Assembly: GCA_017532485.1 (NCBI GenBank)
Contig: JAFXJE010000053.1
Location: 1-18,509 of the forward strand
Direction of reading: 5' to 3'
Origin: Peptococcaceae bacterium
GTDB lineage: Bacteria > Bacillota > Peptococcia > Peptococcales > Peptococcaceae
DNA: 18,509 nucleotides
The notes beneath the pieces are model-generated. The model did no database searches. It was given only the letters and a program-made list of their open reading frames with translations, and was not told the DNA's origin. Positions 7,217-12,201 of this stretch are shown piece after piece (within the stretch, counting starts at the first letter, position 1; every line of letters starts with the position of its first letter). Position numbers and translations under genes: made by a program.

Positions 7217-7873
7217 ATGGAACAACAATTTAACTATCATGTAACTTTGCATAAAGATAACACTTATTCCTTAGCTGTCAGCATTGACCAAGGATATATG
7301 CTGCCAGAAGATTTTGTACTGGTAGCAGAATTGGCGAAAAAGCATAATGTAGGTAAAATGATGCTGACTACCGAAAAAAAAGTTAGCTTTATGGATGTAG
7401 CGGCAGAAGAAGTTAATCCTTTGTGGGCAGATTTACAGGAAACATTTGGCGAAAGAATTTGTAATCCAAAGGGAAAAATAACTGTCTGCCCAGGCAGTAT
7501 GTACTGTAAGTTTGCGATGGCAGGCTTGGATAATCATGCAATGGGCAGAAAAATTGAAGAGGTATCTAAAAAGCATAATGCCGGTAAAGTAAAAGTGGGT
7601 GTTAGCTGCTGTCCAAGAAATTGTGCGATGTCTCAAATTAAAGATATCGGTGTATCAGCTAATGTAAAAGGCTGGGTAGTGACTGTAGGCGGCAATGCAG
7701 GTATGATCGCTAAAGTTGGTGAAAAGCTGGCTGATGGGTTAAATGATGATGAATTGTTGGCCTTGTTGGATAAAGTATATCAATATATTGAAGAAAATAA
7801 AAAAGATAATGAACGCACAAATAAAACAATTGCTCGTTTGGGGATAGAACATCTAAAGGCAGCAGTACTGTAA
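7217..7873 (+). CDS. Small single-unit siroheme/[4Fe-4S] nitrite-sulfite reductase-like protein
   Basis: Residues 10-75 match the ferredoxin-like half-domain and 80-190 the siroheme/[4Fe-4S] half-domain of nitrite/sulfite reductases. The cofactor motif is complete: C91-X5-C97 (CPGSMYC) and C132-X3-C136 (CCPRNC). At 218 residues it is about half the size of a typical assimilatory sulfite or nitrite reductase, which carries two such repeats. The length matches the small, low-spin 'assimilatory-type' sulfite reductases described from anaerobes such as Desulfovibrio vulgaris. There is no extra ferredoxin domain, flavin domain or signal peptide. The RBS AAGGAG (7201-7206) supports the ATG at 7217. 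It has its own promoter and terminator, with no electron-donor or siroheme-synthesis gene beside it. The substrate (sulfite, nitrite or neither) is undetermined. Confidence 0.88.
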   Translation: MEQQFNYHVTLHKDNTYSLAVSIDQGYMLPEDFVLVAELAKKHNVGKMMLTTEKKVSFMDVAAEEVNPLWADLQETFGERICNPKGKITVCPGSMYCKFAMAGLDNHAMGRKIEEVSKKHNAGKVKVGVSCCPRNCAMSQIKDIGVSANVKGWVVTVGGNAGMIAKVGEKLADGLNDDELLALLDKVYQYIEENKKDNERTNKTIARLGIEHLKAAVL

Positions 7874-7882
7874 AATTAAGAA

Positions 7883-7933
7883 TAACATAAAAAGCGATTA
7901 GGACTTATAATAGCCTAATCGTTTTTTATGTTA
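7883..7933 (+). terminator. Terminator after the siroheme reductase gene
   Basis: Core stem CGATTAGG (7895-7902) / CCTAATCG (7914-7921) continues outward as AACATAAAAAG / TTTTTTATGTT, giving a long stem whose right arm is the T tract. The symmetry would also stop minus-strand transcripts. Confidence 0.87.
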
Positions 7934-7936
7934 TCA

Positions 7937-7965
7937 TTGACAAAAGTAGTTAGCAATAGTAAACT
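7937..7965 (+). promoter_or_regulatory. Probable promoter of the DUF2325 gene
   Basis: TTGACA (7937-7942, perfect -35), 17 bases, TAAACT (7960-7965). A second isolated TATAAT at 7988-7993 lacks a recognisable -35. Either would start a short leader before the GGGGGAT ribosome binding site at 8007-8013. Confidence 0.55.
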
Positions 7966-8017
7966 AAAGTAACAAAGGCTAACAGATTATAATTTTAACA
8001 GTTTATGGGGGATTAAT

Positions 8018-8311
8018 ATGAGTAATGTTGTTATTATAGGTGGTCATGATTGCATGGCGTGTAAATATAAAGATGTATGCAAAGAGTATCAATGTCGGGC
8101 AAAGGTGTTTACGCAAGTGCCAAGCAATTTAGATAAAAAAATAGGCGAGCCGGCAATGATTGTTTTATTCACAAATACAGTATCTCATCGCATGGTTAAT
8201 TGCGCGATGGAGGAAGCTAAAAGAAAAAACATTCAGGTAATAAGAAGTCATACTAGCAGTGCCACTGCTTTACGGAAAATTTTAGAAGAAAATAAACCTT
8301 GCATTGTATAA
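8018..8311 (+). CDS. DUF2325 domain protein with an N-terminal cysteine cluster
   Basis: Short cytosolic protein of 97 residues matching the DUF2325 family, whose function is not established. Family marks are the N-terminal strand VVIIGGHD, the central IVLFTNTVSHRMVNCAMEEAKR and the end SHTSSATALRKIL. This copy carries four cysteines near the N-terminus, C12-X2-C15-X5-C21-X4-C26, plus C64 and C95. That spacing could hold a metal ion or an iron-sulfur cluster, or act as a redox switch; this is inference. The Gly-Gly-His-Asp start and alternating strands suggest a Rossmann-like alpha/beta fold. It follows the siroheme reductase but has its own promoter, so a functional link is only suggested. 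The ATG at 8018 has a G-rich RBS five bases upstream. Confidence 0.85.
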   Translation: MSNVVIIGGHDCMACKYKDVCKEYQCRAKVFTQVPSNLDKKIGEPAMIVLFTNTVSHRMVNCAMEEAKRKNIQVIRSHTSSATALRKILEENKPCIV

Positions 8312-8317
8312 AAAGTT

Positions 8318-8375
8318 CCTGCGAAGGTTATTTGCTGTTATTTTAGAACATAAAATATTAACAGCAAAAAGCAGG
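8318..8375 (+). promoter_or_regulatory. Hairpin before the PdaB-like gene; contains a sporulation-type -10
   Basis: TTTGCTGTTA (8331-8340) pairs perfectly with TAACAGCAAA (8359-8368). Inside it TTTTA (8341-8345) can pair with TAAAA (8351-8355). An outer CCTGC (8318-8322) can pair with GCAGG (8371-8375), which overlaps the ribosome binding site AGGAGG (8373-8378). There is no T tract, so it is not a terminator. CATAAAATA at 8349-8357 also resembles a sigma-E/sigma-K -10 element, but the matching -35 is weak. Confidence 0.45.
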
Positions 8376-8386
8376 AGGGAAGAAAA

Positions 8387-9172
8387 ATGAAATTTTGGTT
8401 ATTTTCTCGGCGAGAAGTTTGGCTTTGGCTATTAGGGATAAGTGTGCTGGTTTTATCTATTCTGGCAGGAGTTTGGCTGCTTGCTTCAGAAAAAGATAAG
8501 ACAACTTCTTTTGTCGCTCAGGCAGTCAAAGAAGTACCGATTTATTTTGTCGAAAAAGAAGAACCTGTCTTGGCTTTGAGTTTTGATGCAGCATGGGGAT
8601 GTGAACGGACAGAAAAAATCTTAGCAGTATTGAAAGAATATAATGTGCAGGCAACTTTCTTTTTGACAAATATTTGGCTGGAGGATTATCCGGAAATGGC
8701 ACAAAAAATAGCTGCTGATGGACATGAGATTGCAATGCATAGTGTGACGCATCCACATATGAATAGTTTGTCGCAGGCAGAAGTTTTGGAAGAACTAGCT
8801 GGTAATCAAAAGATGATTACCGAGATAACAGGCTATCAGCCTAAGTTATTTCGCTTTCCTTTTGGCGAATATAATAACCAAAACGTAATTTTAGTTCGTG
8901 AACAAGGGTATGCACCTATTCAATGGTCTATCGACAGCTTAGATTGGAAGGAAATGTTGAGTAAAGATGATATCGTGCGTCGCGTAACAGATAATTTGCA
9001 TAATGGAGCAATTATTCTTTGCCATAATAATGGGCAATGGACGGCAGAGGCTATTGCCGAAATAATACCGTATGCTTTAGAAAAAGGATATTCTTTTTTG
9101 CCGATAGGAAAACTGATTTATCCTGATATATCAGCAGTAGACCAACAAGGGAGGCAGATGCCTCCCTTTTAA
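8387..9172 (+). CDS. pdaB: PdaB-like polysaccharide deacetylase (CE4 family), membrane-anchored
   Basis: Carbohydrate esterase family 4 protein of 261 residues resembling the sporulation deacetylase PdaB. One membrane segment (about residues 11-33) follows a basic start (SRRE), so the catalytic domain is expected outside the membrane. CE4 motifs in order: LSFDAAWG (64-71, D67; the FDAAWG variant is usual for clostridial PdaB-like proteins), MHSVTHPHM (H118, H122, metal ligands), RFPFGEYN (R156), DSLDW, and ILCHNN (H213). In Bacillus subtilis, PdaB is needed for late spore stability and is under sigma-E control. RBS AGGAGG at 8373-8378. The 3' end contains its own terminator stem and overlaps the sigK stop by four bases. 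Subfamily assignment is likely but not certain, since CE4 proteins are similar to each other. Confidence 0.86.
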   Translation: MKFWLFSRREVWLWLLGISVLVLSILAGVWLLASEKDKTTSFVAQAVKEVPIYFVEKEEPVLALSFDAAWGCERTEKILAVLKEYNVQATFFLTNIWLEDYPEMAQKIAADGHEIAMHSVTHPHMNSLSQAEVLEELAGNQKMITEITGYQPKLFRFPFGEYNNQNVILVREQGYAPIQWSIDSLDWKEMLSKDDIVRRVTDNLHNGAIILCHNNGQWTAEAIAEIIPYALEKGYSFLPIGKLIYPDISAVDQQGRQMPPF

Positions 9173-9180
9173 TTTTGGTG
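9147..9180 (+). terminator. Terminator hairpin built into the 3' end of the deacetylase gene
   Basis: Perfect arms AAGGGAGGCA (9147-9156) and TGCCTCCCTT (9159-9168) are separated by two bases and followed by TTAATTTT. The hairpin encodes the last residues of the deacetylase (QGRQMPPF) and ends at its stop codon. On the minus strand the same hairpin begins just after the sigK stop, but with only a weak T tract (TTGTTGG). Confidence 0.82.
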
Positions 9181-9846
9181 ATTGATAGACGCTGCCAGCT
9201 TTTCTAAAGCTCTTTTTTCGATACGGCTGACATAACTGCGACTGATATTGAGTTTTTCACCGATTTCCTTTTGCGTCAAGGGAAGACCATTGGAAAGACC
9301 AAAACGCAGATTAATGACAGTGCGTTCCCTTTCAGAGAGATATTGCAGCTTATGCAGCAGCAACTCATATTCAAAAGATAATTCCACAGATTCAGCTACT
9401 AAGTCCCCCTCCGTACCCAAGACATCACGCAGGCTGATGTTATTGCCATCATGGTCGGTACCGATAGATTCATTGAGAGAAATTTCATTACGTCGTTTTT
9501 TCTGAGAACGTAAGTACATTAAAATTTCATTTTCTACGCAGCGTGCTACATAAGTAGCTAATTTAACTTTTTTCTGAGGGTTAAAAGTGTTAATACCTTT
9601 GATAAGGCCAATAGTTCCAATAGAAATTAAATCATCTTGCTCATCATTGCTCCCATCAAATTTTTTAGCAATATGGGCTACTAGACGCAGATTATGTTTA
9701 ATTAAGATATCCTTGGCTTCTTGATTGCCTTCCTGTAATTGCGTTAAATAATACTGTTCTTCTTCTTCAGTGAGAGGTTGGGGGAAAGCGTTTTGACTAA
9801 GATAGCCTGCTAAGAGTCCAAGATTTTGCAATATTTCCATAATCAT
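9169..9846 (-). CDS. sigK: RNA polymerase sporulation sigma factor SigK, intact
   Basis: Sigma-70 family factor of 225 residues, matching the late mother-cell sporulation factor sigma-K. Residues 1-18 are a hydrophobic leader before NAFPQPLTEEEE, as in pro-sigma-K of Bacillus subtilis, so proteolytic activation is likely. Region 2 covers about 52-113 (NLRLVAHIAKKF, DLISIGTIGLIKG, KLATYVARCVENEI). Region 4 covers about 165-217, with the helix-turn-helix TQKEIGEKLNISRSYVSRIE. The gene is continuous; no skin-type element interrupts it. The Met at 9846 is chosen over the Met at 9840 because AGGAGG (9854-9859, minus strand) lies seven bases upstream of it. It converges with the PdaB-like deacetylase, with overlapping stops. 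No clear promoter was recognised. Confidence 0.92.
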   Translation of the reverse strand: MIMEILQNLGLLAGYLSQNAFPQPLTEEEEQYYLTQLQEGNQEAKDILIKHNLRLVAHIAKKFDGSNDEQDDLISIGTIGLIKGINTFNPQKKVKLATYVARCVENEILMYLRSQKKRRNEISLNESIGTDHDGNNISLRDVLGTEGDLVAESVELSFEYELLLHKLQYLSERERTVINLRFGLSNGLPLTQKEIGEKLNISRSYVSRIEKRALEKLAASINHQN

Positions 9847-9911
9847 AAAAAATCCTCCTTAATATTTCTAGTGACTAGCTACACCATATGAGAAAATGAT
9901 GAAGAAAGAAC

Positions 9912-9940
9912 TTGCATAATGAAAATAATTATGTTATATT
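9912..9940 (+). promoter_or_regulatory. Promoter of the rimP-nusA-ylxR-ylxQ-infB-rbfA operon
   Basis: TTGCAT (9912-9917), 17 bases, TATATT (9935-9940), with TGT before the -10 as an extended element. Transcription would start near 9947, leaving a leader of about 89 nt. A second TATAAT at 9951-9956 lacks a -35. Confidence 0.68.
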
Positions 9941-9970
9941 AAGATTAATCTATAATGTGTTAACTGAGAG

Positions 9971-10007
9971 GAGTGGGAAGAAATACCCACTCTTTCCTGT
10001 TTATTTA
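9971..10007 (+). promoter_or_regulatory. Candidate transcription attenuator in the rimP-nusA leader
   Basis: GAGTGGG (9971-9977) and CCCACTC (9986-9992) form a 7-bp stem with an 8-base loop, followed by an interrupted U-rich run (TTTCCTGTTTATTT). It lies between the promoter and rimP, and the gene on the other side is divergent, so it cannot be the terminator of an upstream plus-strand gene. Confidence 0.55.
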
Positions 10008-10022
10008 GGTGAATTTTTGCTT

Positions 10023-10028
10023 AAGGAG
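10023..10028 (+). promoter_or_regulatory. Ribosome binding site fixing the rimP start
   Basis: AAGGAG lies seven bases before the ATG at 10036. It falls inside the longer open frame that could begin at GTG 10009, which has no Shine-Dalgarno and would add nine unconserved residues. Confidence 0.8.
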
Positions 10029-10035
10029 TGATGAT

Positions 10036-10497
10036 ATGGGAAAAATTGAAGATGCAATCTGGAAAATGGCAGAGCCTTTAGTTGAAGAAAACGGAATGGA
10101 GTTGCTTGATGTCGAGTATGTCAAAGAAGGTGCAGAATGGTATCTGCGTTTATTCTTGGACAAGGATGATGAATTTGGAATTGACCTAGATGATTGTGAG
10201 TTGATTAGTCGCAAATTAAGTGATTTATTAGAAAATAATGACCCGATTGCGCAAGCTTATCGTTTGGAAGTATCATCACCGGGCATTGAGAGACCTTTAA
10301 AAAGAACAAAAGACTTTATCCGTTTTGCCGGCGAAAAAGTTCAAATTAGGACTTTTACTGCTGTTGAAGGGAAAAAAGAATTTGTTGGTATTTTAGGCGA
10401 AACGACAGAAGATACTGTAGCTATAGAAGAAAATGGAGTTACATCTGTAATTCCAAGAGAAAAAATCAGTAAAGCAAATTTAGTTTGGGAATTTTAA
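10036..10497 (+). CDS. rimP: Ribosome maturation factor RimP
   Basis: Factor for assembly of the 30S ribosomal subunit, 153 residues from the ATG at 10036. The N-terminal domain (about 1-80) includes LVEENGMELLDVEYVKEG and the acidic DLDDCELISRKLSDLL. The conserved family signature YRLEVSSPGIERPL follows at about 76-89. The C-terminal Sm-like domain is about 92-153. It opens the operon and is followed by nusA after 16 bases, the standard Firmicutes order (ylxS-nusA). A potential attenuator lies in its leader. The frame continues upstream to a GTG at 10009, but the ribosome binding site and family alignment both favour the later ATG. Confidence 0.95.
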   Translation: MGKIEDAIWKMAEPLVEENGMELLDVEYVKEGAEWYLRLFLDKDDEFGIDLDDCELISRKLSDLLENNDPIAQAYRLEVSSPGIERPLKRTKDFIRFAGEKVQIRTFTAVEGKKEFVGILGETTEDTVAIEENGVTSVIPREKISKANLVWEF

Positions 10498-10498
10498 T

Positions 10499-10506
10499 AA
10501 GGAGGG
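10499..10506 (+). promoter_or_regulatory. Ribosome binding site fixing the GTG start of nusA
   Basis: AAGGAGGG, seven bases upstream of GTG at 10514, directly after the rimP stop codon. Confidence 0.8.
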
Positions 10507-10513
10507 CACAAAG

Positions 10514-11605
10514 GTGAGTGCTGAGTTGTTAGAAGCGTTGAATGATTTAGGTAGAGAAAAAGGTATTGAGCCTGAAGTTATTTTGGATGCAGTAGAGGCT
10601 GCGTTAATTTCTGCATATAAGAAAAACTTTGGTTCCATGCAGAATGTTCGTGTTTCTATTGATAAAGTGACAGGCGAATTTCATGTGTATGCTTGTACAG
10701 ATGTAGTAGAAGAAGTAACCAATGACCGTACAGAAATTTCTGTAGCTGATGCTCAAAAACGCAATCCTGCTTATCAAGCAGGGGATGTAATTGAAACAGA
10801 AGTTACTCCAAGAGATTTTGGTCGTATTGCAGCACAAACAGCAAAACAAGTAGTAGTACAACGTATCCGTGAAGCAGAACGCGGCATGGTTTATAATGAA
10901 TTTTTCAATCGTGAAAGTGATATTGTGACTGGTACTATTCAAAGAATTGAAAACAAAAACTATTTCATTGATTTGGGTAAAGTAGAAGCTGTTTTAGGTG
11001 TATCTGAGCAAATTCCGGGCGAAGAATATAATATGTTCGACAGAGTAAAAACTTATATTGTTGAAGTTCGTAAATCTGCGAAAGGTCCTCAAGTGCTAGT
11101 TTCTCGTACCCATCCTGGCTTGTTAAAACGCTTATTTGAATTAGAAGTACCTGAAATTCAAGAAGGTACAGTTGAAATTAAATCTGTAGCTAGAGAAGCT
11201 GGTTCTCGTTCTAAATTATCTGTGTACTCCAATGACGAGAATGTGGACTGCATTGGTGCATGTATTGGTGCCAAAGGTACTCGTGTGCAGGCTATTGTTA
11301 ATGAATTGCGCGGTGAAAAAATTGACATCGTTAAATGGAATGAAGACCCTGCTGTTTACATTGCCAGTGCTTTAAGTCCTGCCAAAGTAGTTGATGTACA
11401 GATTGACGAAGAAGAAAAGAAAGCTCGTGTAATTGTACCTGATTACCAATTATCTTTAGCTATCGGTAAAGAGGGGCAAAATGCTCGTTTAGCAGCGAAA
11501 TTAACTGGTTGGAAAATTGATATTAAGAGTGAAACTCAAGCTCAAGAAGCTGGTATTGAATATGAAGAACGCGAGTTTGAACAGGATGATTATACGGAGG
11601 TATAA
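10514..11605 (+). CDS. nusA: Transcription termination/antitermination factor NusA
   Basis: RNA polymerase-binding factor that promotes pausing and intrinsic termination. At 363 residues it has the short Gram-positive architecture, without the acidic repeats of E. coli NusA. Domains: polymerase-binding N-terminal domain (about 1-125, LLEALNDLGREKGIEPEVIL), S1 domain (about 135-200, GTIQRIENKNYFIDLGKVEAVL), then KH1 and KH2 (about 205-345, including IGACIGAKGTRVQAIVNEL and AIGKEGQNARLAAKLTGWKI). The tail is acidic (YEEREFEQDDYTEV). It starts with GTG. The stop codon TAA shares its last base with the first ylxR ATG. In Bacillus subtilis NusA is reported to control its own operon by attenuation, which makes the leader hairpin at 9971-9992 relevant. 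Confidence 0.97.
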   Translation: MSAELLEALNDLGREKGIEPEVILDAVEAALISAYKKNFGSMQNVRVSIDKVTGEFHVYACTDVVEEVTNDRTEISVADAQKRNPAYQAGDVIETEVTPRDFGRIAAQTAKQVVVQRIREAERGMVYNEFFNRESDIVTGTIQRIENKNYFIDLGKVEAVLGVSEQIPGEEYNMFDRVKTYIVEVRKSAKGPQVLVSRTHPGLLKRLFELEVPEIQEGTVEIKSVAREAGSRSKLSVYSNDENVDCIGACIGAKGTRVQAIVNELRGEKIDIVKWNEDPAVYIASALSPAKVVDVQIDEEEKKARVIVPDYQLSLAIGKEGQNARLAAKLTGWKIDIKSETQAQEAGIEYEEREFEQDDYTEV

Positions 11606-11865
11606 TGATGCCGAAAAAAATACCACAAAGAACTTGTATGGGATGTCAAGCTAAAAAAGACAAGCATGAACTGGTGAGAATTGTGCGTTCACCAGATGGA
11701 GAAATATCTGTTGATATGACAGGTAAAAAAGCCGGTAGAGGTGCTTATATTTGTCCTGAACAAGCGTGTTTGGAAAAAGTAATGAAGAGTAGACGCTTGG
11801 AAAGAGTGTTGGAAACCAGCATTTCTCAAGAAGTCTACGATCGCTTAAAGGAAGCGTTGGAATAA
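11605..11865 (+). CDS. rnpM: YlxR / RNase P modulator RnpM
   Basis: Small RNA-binding protein of the YlxR family, 86 residues. In Bacillus subtilis it binds RNase P RNA and modulates its activity. The family signature is complete: PQRTCMGC, KHELVRIVRSPDGEISVD, TGKKAGRGAYIC. Cysteines C11, C14, C50 and C55 form two pairs that could bind zinc; this pattern is common in clostridial members and absent in the Bacillus protein. The stop codon of nusA overlaps the first ATG (TAATG). A second ATG at 11608 is better spaced (seven bases) from GGAGG at 11596-11600, so the real start may be three bases later. It is the usual neighbour of nusA. Confidence 0.93.
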   Translation: MMPKKIPQRTCMGCQAKKDKHELVRIVRSPDGEISVDMTGKKAGRGAYICPEQACLEKVMKSRRLERVLETSISQEVYDRLKEALE

Positions 11866-12182
11866 TGGCAGAAAATAAAAATATTCAAGGCGTATTGACA
11901 TTATTGGGATTTGCTCAAAAAGGAAAAATGTTGGTTGCCGGGGATGCTAATGTAGATGCTTATTTGAAAAAAGATAAAGTGGTTTTATTAATTATGGCAT
12001 CTGATTTAGCGGAAAATAGAAAAAATGAATGGCGTTTGCGTGCGGCAAATGCAGGAATAGAGCTGATAGAAATAAGTGACAAATTGCAATTAGGGATTGC
12101 AGTAGGGATGTCTCCACGAACCATTATCGGGGTTATCGATCAGCAGATGGCACAAGCAATTGTCAAGAAATTGCAGGCATGA
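11865..12182 (+). CDS. ylxQ: YlxQ, L7Ae-family RNA-binding protein
   Basis: Member of the ribosomal protein L7Ae/L30e/S12e/Gadd45 family, which binds kink-turn RNA; 105 residues. The start GVLTLLGFAQKGKMLVAGDA and the central VVLLIMASDLAEN are family features, as is the end MSPRTIIGVIDQQMAQAI. The gene overlaps ylxR by one base (TAATG) and has only a poor Shine-Dalgarno (AAGGAA about 11 bases upstream), so its translation probably depends on coupling to ylxR. Position between ylxR and infB is conserved in Firmicutes. Its exact RNA target is not known from sequence. Confidence 0.9.
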   Translation: MAENKNIQGVLTLLGFAQKGKMLVAGDANVDAYLKKDKVVLLIMASDLAENRKNEWRLRAANAGIELIEISDKLQLGIAVGMSPRTIIGVIDQQMAQAIVKKLQA

Positions 12183-12201
12183 TTAATTCGGGGGTGATTG
12201 A

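Noticed and set aside
9868..9878. CTAGTGACTAG palindrome upstream of sigK
   Set aside because: Perfect but short, near the ribosome binding site, with no second copy seen and no promoter to relate it to.
9881..9890. CATATGGT on the minus strand as a sigma-E -10 for sigK
   Set aside because: Only five of seven positions fit and no suitable -35 lies 13-15 bases upstream.
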